The notes under the pieces: generated by a model | Seen by the model: the letters and a program-made list of their open reading frames with translations, nothing else | Database searches by the model: none | Told to the model about the DNA's origin: nothing | Made by a program: the position numbers and the translations under genes | Shown: positions 1 through 8,100 of the stretch, piece by piece | Position numbering within the stretch: the stretch's first letter is position 1 | Layout: each line of letters begins with the position of its first letter | NCBI GenBank assembly: GCA_964229355.1 | Contig: CAXRDE010000014.1 | Location: 1-64,000, forward strand | Length of the DNA stretch: 64,000 bases | From: CAXRDE01 sp964229355 | GTDB taxonomy: Bacteria; Cyanobacteriota; Sericytochromatia; UBA7694 | Direction of reading: 5' to 3'

Positions 1-1302
1 GTCCCAAGATTTCTGAAAGGTCTGGTCTTCCCACCAGTCCACTGCCTGCTCAAGGCTTTTCACCAGGCGACCCGGCCAAAGGATCTCAATCCCCCAAAAC
101 AACCAAAAAACGAGCGTAGGCTCCAGACGGGCGTACTGCTGCTGAAAAAAGATGGCTAACATTTTATCGTGAAGCCACTGGGGAACATATCCAACACTCT
201 GCACCACAAAAAGAGGTAAATAGCGCAGATCACTCAACGGTAAATCCGTAACGATTAAGGCCATAAGCCCCCGCAGAATACTGGCGCTAACATAGGACAG
301 ATAAATCACCACAGACCATTTGAAGACTTTCAATAATGAGGGGTTCCTGTAAGCGAGTCGCAGCACATAGCCAAAGGTGAGCAGCGCAATGGCGGTGGCA
401 CAATAGGGCGGGTATAACCCTCGAAAATAGCCCGCCAGGCTAAACATAGCGCAAGCGGATACACTGGCCAACAACAGCGAATAGCCCCCGGGGGCCAGCG
501 GCCCCCAGACCCACAACCCCACCAGGCTCAATCCCAGTGCCACCATGCAAGCCTGCAAGCCCACACTCAGCCAAAAATCCGCTGCATTAAAAGGCCGCTG
601 GAACGTACGAGACAAGGTTTCTAGCAGCTTTTTTTTAACACAGATATCTTCCAAAGCCAGCCCATGGCTTGCGCAGGGTGATACATACTGAAATGGAGAA
701 ACATAAGGGGGATGAAAAGGATCATACAAGCCAGTCCACCCTTGCAAAGCCAAAGCCCCACCAGCGCTATCGCCGTGCACACTGGCACCCTGCATACTGA
801 GGGCAATGCGTAAGCGTGGCATGGCTTGCAAAGGCTGCACTGACAAACCCGCCACGGCAGAGGCCCCGAGAGAGTGGCCGAGCACGGCAAGTTCTCCACC
901 CTTGATGGCCGGATGCCCGCGCAGAAAAGCAAGGCTGTCTTCCACATCTTCTGTATAGTCCTCCACCCGCAGAGGGCTTTCACCGCGATCCAGGGACTCG
1001 CCATACCCCCGCAAATCGGGAGTAAATACACCAAAGCCCTGATAGGCCAGCGTTTTGGCCAGTGACTGAACGCTGCGCCGAGAAGAAGCGACCCCATGCA
1101 CCAGCAAGACACCCGGCCTCGCTGACACCGCAGAGGCCGGCAACCATAAGGTGCCTTTGATCATACCCTGACGCACCGGAAGCTCTACCTCTTGCTGAGA
1201 TAATTCAGGTAGCCGTGCCTGTAAAAACAAGACGAGCAACACAAAGCATACCGTACTGAACAGCAGAATACGCATCACAATCTGTGGGGTAACTTTGGTC
1301 AT
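1..1302 (-). CDS. alpha/beta hydrolase fused to membrane helices (3' end beyond window)
   Basis: The frame is open from an ATG at 1302 to the left edge, so the C-terminus is missing. A hydrophobic N-terminal helix (FSTVCFVLLVLFLQ) is followed by an alpha/beta hydrolase core: the strand and oxyanion region PGVLLVHGVASS, the loop DLRGYGES, and the nucleophile elbow GHSLGAS. After this half-domain come several hydrophobic stretches (for example ALGLSLVGLWVWGPLAP and LLLASVSACAMFSLAGYF) that look like membrane helices. In ordinary family members the catalytic Asp and His follow the Ser within about 150 residues; I see no clear pair before the membrane part, so they may lie in the missing part or be lost. 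A second ATG at 1317 is possible, but 1302 leaves more room before the divergent gene. The substrate cannot be told; the hydrolase fold is well supported. Confidence 0.75.
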   Translation of the reverse strand, partial: MTKVTPQIVMRILLFSTVCFVLLVLFLQARLPELSQQEVELPVRQGMIKGTLWLPASAVSARPGVLLVHGVASSRRSVQSLAKTLAYQGFGVFTPDLRGYGESLDRGESPLRVEDYTEDVEDSLAFLRGHPAIKGGELAVLGHSLGASAVAGLSVQPLQAMPRLRIALSMQGASVHGDSAGGALALQGWTGLYDPFHPPYVSPFQYVSPCASHGLALEDICVKKKLLETLSRTFQRPFNAADFWLSVGLQACMVALGLSLVGLWVWGPLAPGGYSLLLASVSACAMFSLAGYFRGLYPPYCATAIALLTFGYVLRLAYRNPSLLKVFKWSVVIYLSYVSASILRGLMALIVTDLPLSDLRYLPLFVVQSVGYVPQWLHDKMLAIFFQQQYARLEPTLVFWLFWGIEILWPGRLVKSLEQAVDWWEDQTFQKSWD

Positions 1303-1359
1303 TGGGCACCAGAACATGGCATACTTTTGAAAAACATTAAGGTTCAGCATGCAGCAAAA

Positions 1360-2910
1360 ATGTTGACACGACAAGTTCTTGAGTCACAACGCAAAAGCAG
1401 CCGTCGCCAGTTTCAAAGTTGGGACGTGGATGTTCCTTTGCCCCAATTATGGACCTTTGCCCAGGCCTGGCTACGCCATCATGTGGCATTGGCGGCACCG
1501 GCCCCCAGTTTACGCTACCCCGGCTGGATCACGGGTGAACTGGCCTGGACAGGCCCCCGCCCCTGGCTTGAGTTGCCCTTTTTTTGGCAAGAAGAGAAAC
1601 GCTTTCGCATTGAGCACACCGCAGGTCCTCAGGCTTATCTCTGCTGGGAAATCCATTGCGAAGCCCTCTCTCCAAGACGCAGTCGCTTAAGCTTCAGCTG
1701 TCAGTGGCACTGGAAACAAGAGGCCTTACTCAACAAACGCTGGCACAGCTTAACAGCGGCTATCGCGTCTGCATTGCCTATCTTACAGCGTCTTTTTACA
1801 TGCTTTCCGGTACAGCATCTGGAGGACTTGCGCACCGCGGGGGAAGACATTCTCTCGCTTTGGGGTTATGCGGAACAGCAGCTATGTCAGGCCTTAACCG
1901 GTGCAAGCGATGAGTTGCTGTGGACGTGGTTTCAAGAACTTACCTACACCTCTCGCTGCGTGGCCCGGTGGGCCCATATTCCTGGCCGCACCGTATTGCA
2001 CACCCCCACCCATTGGCAACAATTGGCGACAGGACAAGGTTTAGCCCTTTTTTTCTATCCTGAAGCCAAAGAAAACCAAATTTTGTGGCCCCAAAATGCC
2101 CTCAAACAGCAGCATTACCTCTGGCCCCGGGAACGCTTTGCGCTGCCTGCCCCCACAGCCAGCCCCATCCCCTGGCAACACAAACACATGGAGGCCCCTG
2201 CCTGGCTAGCCCGAGATCCCCTGGCTTCTGTCCAAAGACAGCAGCCGCTGCAAACCGTTCCCAACGCACGTTATCAATGGGTCCACCCCACCGGCGAACA
2301 GCAGTTTATAAACCAGGGCAAAGCCCCCGAAGCGCTGGCTTACGGTGAACCCAGGCACTCCGGTTATCGTCTCGAAAAGGTGTTTACGGATCCCAGGGCC
2401 ACCCCTTATCTTTTTAAAGAGTGGCCCGAAAGCCATCCTTTAACTTTAGAGCTTAGCCTGTGTCTTGTTTCCACCGCTGAGCCCCATTATTTTGCCGGGG
2501 GAATGGCCCACTCTCTCGAAAGCAGCTTAAGGCAAGGTCGCCTCTTACTCAGCAGTGCTCAGGGCATTTTATTGGCCTTTCAATACCCTCGCGAGGCCCT
2601 CACCTGGCTCCTGGATTTTTATGCTGAGACCCCCACCTGGGAAAAATGGGGATTCTTATCTCAAGGCTTTGTACCTCAAATTGCCCTGAGCCAAGGCCCC
2701 GTGAAGATTTACCCCCAACAAGGCCATTGGCGCGTTTTAGGCAACCAGGTAAGGGTTCTGAATGAAGGGGCAAACCAAAGCCAGGGTGCCGTGGTGATGA
2801 GCGCGGAATTACTGGCAAGCCCTGAGGTTTTACGCACCTGCCAAAAACAAAATTGGCAAGCCCACTATGTCTCAGATTTAGGCACGGTGCACCTGTATCC
2901 TAAATTTTAA
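1360..2910 (+). CDS. START-like protein with degenerate nucleotide-cyclase-like C-terminus
   Basis: A protein of about 516 residues. The first 150 residues, rich in Trp and aromatic beta-strand patterns (GWITGELAWTGPRPWLELPF), resemble the SRPBCC/START-like region found at the N-terminus of some bacterial adenylate/guanylate cyclase proteins (DUF5939 type). The last 150 residues follow the class III cyclase order: a strand, a segment like IALSQGPVKIY, then VLGNQVRVLNEGA and GAVVMSAELL, which match the cyclase 'HxGxV..GxxVNxAARL...GxIxxS' pattern. The metal-binding aspartates and the transition-state Arg/Asn are not evident, so it is probably not catalytic. I used the ATG at 1360; a TTG at 1327 extends the frame by 11 residues but crowds the divergent gene. 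The 3' end overlaps the convergent gene by 11 bp. The family assignment is inference from pattern. Confidence 0.6.
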   Translation: MLTRQVLESQRKSSRRQFQSWDVDVPLPQLWTFAQAWLRHHVALAAPAPSLRYPGWITGELAWTGPRPWLELPFFWQEEKRFRIEHTAGPQAYLCWEIHCEALSPRRSRLSFSCQWHWKQEALLNKRWHSLTAAIASALPILQRLFTCFPVQHLEDLRTAGEDILSLWGYAEQQLCQALTGASDELLWTWFQELTYTSRCVARWAHIPGRTVLHTPTHWQQLATGQGLALFFYPEAKENQILWPQNALKQQHYLWPRERFALPAPTASPIPWQHKHMEAPAWLARDPLASVQRQQPLQTVPNARYQWVHPTGEQQFINQGKAPEALAYGEPRHSGYRLEKVFTDPRATPYLFKEWPESHPLTLELSLCLVSTAEPHYFAGGMAHSLESSLRQGRLLLSSAQGILLAFQYPREALTWLLDFYAETPTWEKWGFLSQGFVPQIALSQGPVKIYPQQGHWRVLGNQVRVLNEGANQSQGAVVMSAELLASPEVLRTCQKQNWQAHYVSDLGTVHLYPKF

Positions 2911-3133
2911 AAATCTGCTGAATCCAGTCTTCCTGGGCGGCTTTGCTCTCTCGACTCAAAAAATCGCGCAATTGTGCAGCGTTTAGCTCCAGAGGTTCTG
3001 TTTGAAGGTGCTCCTCGTAGAGTGCCGCTAGCTTTGGGGTTTCTTGTAGAGGTACCCGTTGGTGCTCAATGACACGCTCCAGACCCGTCCGCACGGCTCG
3101 CGGGTGTAAAAACGTTGGGGGTTCATGGGACAT
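2900..3133 (-). CDS. small hypothetical protein (77 aa)
   Basis: I do not recognise this family. The protein is hydrophilic, with no membrane segment or Cys motif; the C-terminal half is predicted helical (LNAAQLRDFLSRES, KAAQEDWIQQIFKI). Its ATG directly follows the TAA of the preceding minus-strand gene (TAAATG), so the two are almost certainly co-translated and may work together. The 3' end runs 11 bp into the convergent START/cyclase-like gene. Confidence 0.6.
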   Translation of the reverse strand: MSHEPPTFLHPRAVRTGLERVIEHQRVPLQETPKLAALYEEHLQTEPLELNAAQLRDFLSRESKAAQEDWIQQIFKI

Positions 3134-3589
3134 TTAGGCTTCCATTCCTTTCACCAACTCGGCCAGGCGCGACAATGCAGGACTTGCCACCTGTACATTG
3201 TGTGCAAAAGGTACGGCGGGTACCCGAGCAAAGCGCTGCAGGGTATCCTGTAAACTGGGCAGGCCCTCAGAGACCTCCGCAGGGGTCAGGGTAACGGCTT
3301 CCAGCGAGCTTTGGGGACTTAAGAGCGTCAGGAAAGCGTCAATGCCCGTGTGCGGAATTCGATAGGCTTGTACGTGGTGCAACAAAACCCGATAAGCCCG
3401 ATCTGATTCGCCTAGTAAACAGAAGAAGTAAGCCAACACCAAGTAGGCCTCAGCACACCTGGGGTTAATATCTAAAACCCGATAGGTGAGCCACAGCGTC
3501 AACTGCAGAAGGTTCTCATTCTGGTAGTGCTCCACACGGGATTGGGCCAACACCTGTAGCATAAGCTTCACGTAGGGTTGTTCAGGCAT
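3134..3589 (-). CDS. TPR-like helical protein (151 aa)
   Basis: The segment from about residue 25 to 80 reads like tetratricopeptide helices (LWLTYRVLDINPRCAEAYLV and LAYFFCLLGESDRAYRVLLH), with the typical small residues and the 'A-x-x-x-L-A-x-x' spacing. The rest is less regular. The chosen ATG has a purine-rich GAAAGAAG about 6 nt upstream; a TTG five codons earlier is the alternative. It is first in a two-gene unit with the 77-residue gene. It most likely acts as a cytoplasmic scaffold, but no partner can be named. It is divergent from the histidine phosphatase gene. Confidence 0.6.
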   Translation of the reverse strand: MPEQPYVKLMLQVLAQSRVEHYQNENLLQLTLWLTYRVLDINPRCAEAYLVLAYFFCLLGESDRAYRVLLHHVQAYRIPHTGIDAFLTLLSPQSSLEAVTLTPAEVSEGLPSLQDTLQRFARVPAVPFAHNVQVASPALSRLAELVKGMEA

Positions 3590-3658
3590 TTTTGCTTCTT
3601 TCAAAAGTATCCATCATTCGAGCTTCATGTTAACATACCTTCAAAAGGAGCTGTCAGC

Positions 3659-4264
3659 GTGGAAATACTGGTTATTCGTCATGGTCAATCCTATGGGGAT
3701 CTTGAAGATCGTCACGAGGGCTTGGCTGATTTTAAGCTCAGTCCCCAGGGGGTCACTCAGGCCGAAAAAATCGCCCGTTTTATTTACCAAAACTACCCTT
3801 TAAATCGTATTTATACGAGTCCGCTCATGCGTGCCCGTGAAACCGCCGATCGTATTGCAGAACCGCTGCAAATTCCAGTATACGAAGAACAGGGCCTCAT
3901 CGAACGAGATAATGGCAAGCTTTCGGGCATGCTGCGCTCCGAAGCTTTAATTCAATTTCCCTACCCTGCAGAGGGCCGCGCTTATCACGAGAGCCTTCAC
4001 GGCGGAGAATCTGAATTACAACAGCGCATGCGCGTTGAAGCCTTCTGGGCCCGTCTCTGTCAGGAAGCCCCTGATCGACGTATTGGCATTGTCACCCACA
4101 ACAGCACCATCAACATGCTGTTTCAATCTTTTTTGCAATTACCCAACGATTGCCATGTCTTTTTAAGTACCGCAGAAGCAGGCATTCATTTCTGGAACGT
4201 GCACCAACGCTACCGACAAATCATGTTTAACAATTACCAGGAACATTTGAAAGTGGATCATTAA
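3659..4264 (+). CDS. histidine phosphatase superfamily protein (phosphoglycerate-mutase-like)
   Basis: About 201 residues. The branch-1 histidine phosphatase signature is complete: RHGQ at residues 7-10 holds the phospho-accepting His, TSPLMRARETA carries the conserved Arg, a Glu lies in EQGLIERDNGKL, and THNSTINML holds the second catalytic His. These enzymes remove phosphate from sugar phosphates, cofactor precursors or proteins; the sequence does not tell which. The start is a GTG preceded by AAAGGAG with 8 nt spacing, much better than the upstream in-frame start, which would add 27 residues unlike the family. Not a cofactor-dependent glycolytic mutase, which is longer (about 250 residues). 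Confidence 0.85.
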   Translation: MEILVIRHGQSYGDLEDRHEGLADFKLSPQGVTQAEKIARFIYQNYPLNRIYTSPLMRARETADRIAEPLQIPVYEEQGLIERDNGKLSGMLRSEALIQFPYPAEGRAYHESLHGGESELQQRMRVEAFWARLCQEAPDRRIGIVTHNSTINMLFQSFLQLPNDCHVFLSTAEAGIHFWNVHQRYRQIMFNNYQEHLKVDH

Positions 4265-4328
4265 TCGCTTCCCAAGATGAAGTTCTGTGTGCTAATGTTA
4301 AGTTATGTAAAGAACCGGAGTGAAGCCA

Positions 4329-4655
4329 ATGAACAGAATGCAATTGCACCAACTGGTGGATGAACTTGCGGAACAAGATTTAGTGATACTGGCGCGGGTC
4401 ATGCAAGGATTACGCGCCACCGCTCCCCTGGTCCCTCCTCCTGCCCGCGTGCCTGACCCTGTGGGACATAGCCCCTCTCCCGTGGTGGAAGCCCAGGCCA
4501 CATCCTTGAGAGGCCAATTGGCCCAGGAGTACGGACGCCTCATGCGCCAGGAGTCCCCTGAAGACAGCAGTGTGCTGCGCAAAGTCATGTTCACTCCCCT
4601 GAGTGAACTTTTAAGTTGGGTTAATCAACCCGCCAACCCTACCCAGGGAAAATAA
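4329..4655 (+). CDS. hypothetical protein (108 aa)
   Basis: The protein is not recognised. The N-terminal 25 residues form an amphipathic helix (MQLHQLVDELAEQDLVILAR), followed by a Pro-rich linker (PPPARVPDPVGHSPSP) and a second helical part with GQLAQEYGRLMRQE. The N-terminus resembles short helical segments seen at the start of small regulatory or antitoxin-like proteins, but there is no ribbon-helix-helix signature. GGAG lies 8 nt before the ATG, supporting the start. The gene converges on and overlaps the 3' end of hutH by 17 bp. Confidence 0.55.
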   Translation: MNRMQLHQLVDELAEQDLVILARVMQGLRATAPLVPPPARVPDPVGHSPSPVVEAQATSLRGQLAQEYGRLMRQESPEDSSVLRKVMFTPLSELLSWVNQPANPTQGK

Positions 4656-6195
4656 CCCGACTTTTTAACAACTGGCAAGCTTTGGCCAGATCAGGCGCCA
4701 GATAACGGTCTGCCTGCAGCGCAGGTATTTCTTGCCGTAAAGCTTGCCATGCCGCCTCTACCACAGGTGAGGCTTGCAGCGGACGGCGTAAATCCATCGA
4801 CTGGGCGGCGCAGAGCAATTCAATGGCCAAAACCTGTTGGCAATGTTCCAAAATTTGTAACGCCTTATTGGCCGCTGTGGTGCCCATACTCACGTGATCT
4901 TCCTGGTTGGCAGAGGTGGGAATAGAGTCCACACTGGCAGGGTGCGCCAGAACTTTATTTTCAGAGACCAGTGCAGCGGCAATATACTGAGGAATCATAA
5001 ACCCTGAATTCAGACCGCCTTCAGGGCTCAAAAAGGCCGGAAGTCCCCGACTATGCTCTGGATTCACCAGACGTTCAATCCGTCGCTCAGAAATATTGGC
5101 CAGTTCACTCATGGCCACAGCAACAAAATCCATGATAAAAGCAATGGGTTGGCCATGAAAGTGACCGCAGCTAATGATATCACCCGCTTCACCATAAGCT
5201 GTGGTCTGCGGCATAATGATGGGATTATCGGTCACGGCATTTATTTCACGGTTGAGCACAGACAGCGCATGGGTAAAGGTGTCTCGACTGGCCCCATGCA
5301 CCTGAGGAATACAGCGAAAAGCATAAGAGTCCTGAACCTGATCACAGGCTTCATGGGCGTTTACCATTTCGCTGGCGTCCATCCACTGCCAGAGGTTTTC
5401 AGCGGTTTGCACTTGCCCTGGATGGGGGCGTAACGCATGAAGATCCGGTCGGAAAGCCTGTCGAGATCCCATCCCCACCTGCAAGGTCATCGCGGCAATC
5501 AGGTCGGCCTGTTCAAGCAAAGCCTCAAACCCGTCTAAAACCACGCAGGCTACAGCACACATGGGTTGAGTGCCATTGATTAAGGCCAAACCTTCCTTCG
5601 CCTGCAGTTCAAGAGGCTCCCAGCTCATCTCAGCCAGCACCTGCGCCGTGGGCCAACATGCGCCCCGAAACATCACTTCACCTTCACCAATTAAAGCCAA
5701 AGCCAGGTGTGCCAACGGTGCTAAATCGCCACTGGCCCCCACCGAACCTCGTGAAGGAATCACAGGATGTATTCCGGCATTGAGAAAGTCGACAAGCCGG
5801 TCGAGTACACACTGACGCACTCCCGAGTGCCCTTGCACCAGCGTATTGGCTCGCAATAACATAATGGCTCTGACCACTTCTTCAGAGAAGGGAGTGCCTA
5901 CCCCACAGGCATGACTTAAGATCAGGTTGCGCTGCAATTGCGCCAGGTCCTGGGGCGGAATACGCTTGTTTTTAAGATAGCCAAAACCCGTATTGATGCC
6001 ATACACCGCTACATCTTTTGTTATCACCTGTTCCACCACCGCACGGGCTGCAGCCACGGGTGCATAGGTGCTGGGATCAAGGGCGACCGGACGCTGATGA
6101 CGGGCAACAGCCATCACGTCAGCCAGGCTGAGGTGATGGCCATCAATGAGATAGGGAGGGGTTTTTAATTCAGAGGTCACGTTCGGAAAACTCAC
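4639..6195 (-). CDS. hutH: histidine ammonia-lyase
   Basis: Aromatic amino acid lyase of the MIO family, about 518 residues, the usual length for HutH. It converts L-histidine to urocanate and ammonia in the cytoplasm. The segment GSVGASGDLAPL contains the Ala-Ser-Gly triad that cyclises into the electrophilic MIO group; YGINTGFGYL near the N-terminus, QDSYAFRCIPQVHG and EDHVSMGTTAANK are also diagnostic. HutH, not a phenylalanine lyase, is favoured by length and by the SRGSVGASGDL context. hutU, hutI and hutG are not nearby, so the pathway is not clustered here. The frame is open to an ATG at 6237, but that leaves almost no room before the divergent gene; a GTG at 6195 was chosen, with low certainty. 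Confidence 0.92.
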   Translation of the reverse strand: MSFPNVTSELKTPPYLIDGHHLSLADVMAVARHQRPVALDPSTYAPVAAARAVVEQVITKDVAVYGINTGFGYLKNKRIPPQDLAQLQRNLILSHACGVGTPFSEEVVRAIMLLRANTLVQGHSGVRQCVLDRLVDFLNAGIHPVIPSRGSVGASGDLAPLAHLALALIGEGEVMFRGACWPTAQVLAEMSWEPLELQAKEGLALINGTQPMCAVACVVLDGFEALLEQADLIAAMTLQVGMGSRQAFRPDLHALRPHPGQVQTAENLWQWMDASEMVNAHEACDQVQDSYAFRCIPQVHGASRDTFTHALSVLNREINAVTDNPIIMPQTTAYGEAGDIISCGHFHGQPIAFIMDFVAVAMSELANISERRIERLVNPEHSRGLPAFLSPEGGLNSGFMIPQYIAAALVSENKVLAHPASVDSIPTSANQEDHVSMGTTAANKALQILEHCQQVLAIELLCAAQSMDLRRPLQASPVVEAAWQALRQEIPALQADRYLAPDLAKACQLLKSRVIFPG

Positions 6196-6253
6196 TTTTA
6201 TATCTTTTGTATCGTGGTATGTTGACCACCATAACATAAGTGAGGTGACAACG

Positions 6254-7033
6254 ATGACCGATCCTTCTGAAACACGTATTATGGCGCTCTATTGTGACTT
6301 TGAGAATCTGGCTCTGGGGGTGAAAGACACGCCCTATGGCCATTTGAACATTTCTCTTATTCTCGAAAAACTTCTGCTCAAAGGCAATATTGTCGTCAAA
6401 AAAGCCTATTGTGACTGGGTGCGTTATCAGGACTTTAAAGTCACCATGCATGAGGCGGCCTTTGAGCTGATAGATATTCCTCACGTGCGTATCTCAGGTA
6501 AAAACTCTGCAGATATTCGTCTGGTGGTCGATGCGCTAGACCTTTGCTACACCAAAGAACATGTGGATACCTTTGTGATTTTAAGTGGAGACTCTGATTT
6601 TTCCCCACTGGTGAGTAAACTGCGCGAAAACAATAAAAAAGTGATTGGTGTCGGCGTCAAAAACTCCACTTCGGATCTGTTGACCGCCAACTGCGATGAG
6701 TTTATTTACTATGACGATTTGGCACGTCAGCAGGCACGAGAACAGCAGCGGCGTACCCAAAAGAAAAAACAACCCAAAAAAGAAAAAAAGGAAGAAGCCT
6801 GGGAGCTGATTACCGAAACCTACGAAGACTTGTTGGAGGAGCGCGGCGATGCCAGCAAAATCTGGGGTTCCATGATCAAACAGACTTTAAAGCGACGTCA
6901 GCCAGGCTTTAACGAAACTTATTACGGTTTTCGCAGTTTTGGAGAACTCTTGAGTGAGGCAGCCAAAGCAGGGGTGATTGAACTCGAGCGAGACGAACGT
7001 TCCGGCGGCTTTATTATCAAGGGGTGCCCCTGA
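6254..7033 (+). CDS. NYN domain protein with C-terminal OST-HTH/LOTUS-like domain (LabA/DUF88-like)
   Basis: A 259-residue protein. Residues about 8-145 are a NYN/PIN-like domain: Asp15 in LYCDFENLA, Asp87 in NSADIRLVVDAL, and Asp113/Asp115 in ILSGDSDFSPLV form the acidic metal site seen in this RNase-like family. A very Lys/Glu-rich linker follows (about 155-175), then a winged-helix OST-HTH-type domain (about 180-259, WGSMIKQTLKRR ... YGFRSFGELL). The same architecture is found in cyanobacterial LabA-type regulators and MARF1-like proteins, so an RNA-processing or RNA-binding role is likely. GAGG about 8 nt ahead of the ATG supports the start. It is divergent from hutH and just upstream of fliM, but a separate -10 element precedes fliM. 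Confidence 0.88.
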   Translation: MTDPSETRIMALYCDFENLALGVKDTPYGHLNISLILEKLLLKGNIVVKKAYCDWVRYQDFKVTMHEAAFELIDIPHVRISGKNSADIRLVVDALDLCYTKEHVDTFVILSGDSDFSPLVSKLRENNKKVIGVGVKNSTSDLLTANCDEFIYYDDLARQQAREQQRRTQKKKQPKKEKKEEAWELITETYEDLLEERGDASKIWGSMIKQTLKRRQPGFNETYYGFRSFGELLSEAAKAGVIELERDERSGGFIIKGCP

Positions 7034-7046
7034 AGCGCTTATCGGG

Positions 7047-7052
7047 TATAAT
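7047..7052 (+). promoter_or_regulatory. -10 element candidate for fliM operon
   Basis: A perfect TATAAT hexamer sits 43 bp before the fliM ATG, in the gap after the NYN gene. No good -35 hexamer is visible 16-18 bp upstream, because that position is still coding sequence. Confidence 0.45.
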
Positions 7053-7095
7053 ACACGTCATTAAACCATCAATCTGAAGAAAGGAAAGCACCATT

Positions 7096-8100
7096 ATGAC
7101 CAACCACGAAGTGCTTTCCCAAAATCAGATTGACTCCATACTCAGCGCCATTGATCAAGGCAGCACTTCAGTGAAGCATATGAAAGAGGTGGCGGCGCCA
7201 CAGCCACGGGATGTGCGAAGCTATGATTTCCGCTACCCGTCTAAGTTTTCACGGGAACATGTGCAGTCCTTTCAGGCCATTAATGAATTATTTGCCCGTT
7301 TACTCAGTACGCAGCTGACCACCCAAATGCGTTTACCGGTGCAAAGTGAAGTGATTTCTCTCGATCAGCTCACCTATGACGAATTTATGCGCTCTATTCC
7401 CAATCCCACGGTGGTCCTGCTTTACCGTCTCAACCCTTTAAAAGGCAACGTACTGTTTGAGTTTACCCCCGGAACGGCCATTGCGCTGATTGAACGTTTG
7501 TTAGGCGGTCCTGGCCGCGCTCCCACCAAGCCCCGCGAGCTGACAGATATTGAGCAGAATCTGATGACCACGGTCATGAACAAAGGCATGCGCTCATTAC
7601 AAGAAGCCTGGAAAAATATTTTGCCGGACCTGAAGCCGGTGCAACAAACCTTAGAAACCAACCCTCGCTTTGTGCAAATTTCAGCGCCCTCTGACAGCGT
7701 TTTAGTGGTTTCCTTTGAAATCCGTCTCGGAGAGACCACCGGCTCGATGCGACTGTGTATGCCATATCCTACGGTGGAATCGCTATTGCCCCGCCTCAGC
7801 CGCCAATACGTCATGAATCAGGGAGGTCCTTCTCCCACTGAAGGCTATGCACCTGAGGTGACGCATCACGTCGAGCAGGTCACCCTCAGAATGGCCCTGG
7901 AATTAGGCGCCACGCATATGTCCCTTCACGAATGGATGGGACTGGAAATCGGCGATGTGGTGCCCCTGAACACCCGTGTCAACGATCCTTTGTGCCTAAG
8001 GGTCGAGCACAGTCCCAAGTTCTGGGCTAAACCAGGCACCATTCACCAAAAAATGGCCGCACAAATCACAGATATTATTGATGAAGGACAAGCCCTATGA
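7096..8100 (+). CDS. fliM: flagellar motor switch protein FliM
   Basis: 334 residues, the normal FliM length. Part of the C-ring that sets the direction of flagellar rotation. The N-terminal peptide LSQNQIDSIL (residues 7-16) is the conserved CheY-P-binding motif. The middle domain shows the signature LLGGPGR near residue 135, and the C-terminal SpoA domain (about 255-325) contains LEIGDVVPL. AAGGAAAG 8-9 nt upstream of the ATG fits the start. The stop overlaps the start of fliY (ATGA), so the two switch proteins are translationally coupled. No other flagellar or chemotaxis gene is in the window. Confidence 0.95.
   Translation: MTNHEVLSQNQIDSILSAIDQGSTSVKHMKEVAAPQPRDVRSYDFRYPSKFSREHVQSFQAINELFARLLSTQLTTQMRLPVQSEVISLDQLTYDEFMRSIPNPTVVLLYRLNPLKGNVLFEFTPGTAIALIERLLGGPGRAPTKPRELTDIEQNLMTTVMNKGMRSLQEAWKNILPDLKPVQQTLETNPRFVQISAPSDSVLVVSFEIRLGETTGSMRLCMPYPTVESLLPRLSRQYVMNQGGPSPTEGYAPEVTHHVEQVTLRMALELGATHMSLHEWMGLEIGDVVPLNTRVNDPLCLRVEHSPKFWAKPGTIHQKMAAQITDIIDEGQAL

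Noticed and set aside
621..1112. Minus-strand 163-codon frame with many Cys and Trp
   Set aside because: It is out of frame with the alpha/beta hydrolase on the same strand, whose motifs (GHSLG, DLRGYGES) are convincing over the whole region.
4298..4594. 98-codon minus-strand frame
   Set aside because: It lies opposite the 108-residue plus gene, which has a GGAG site at proper spacing and a sensible composition.
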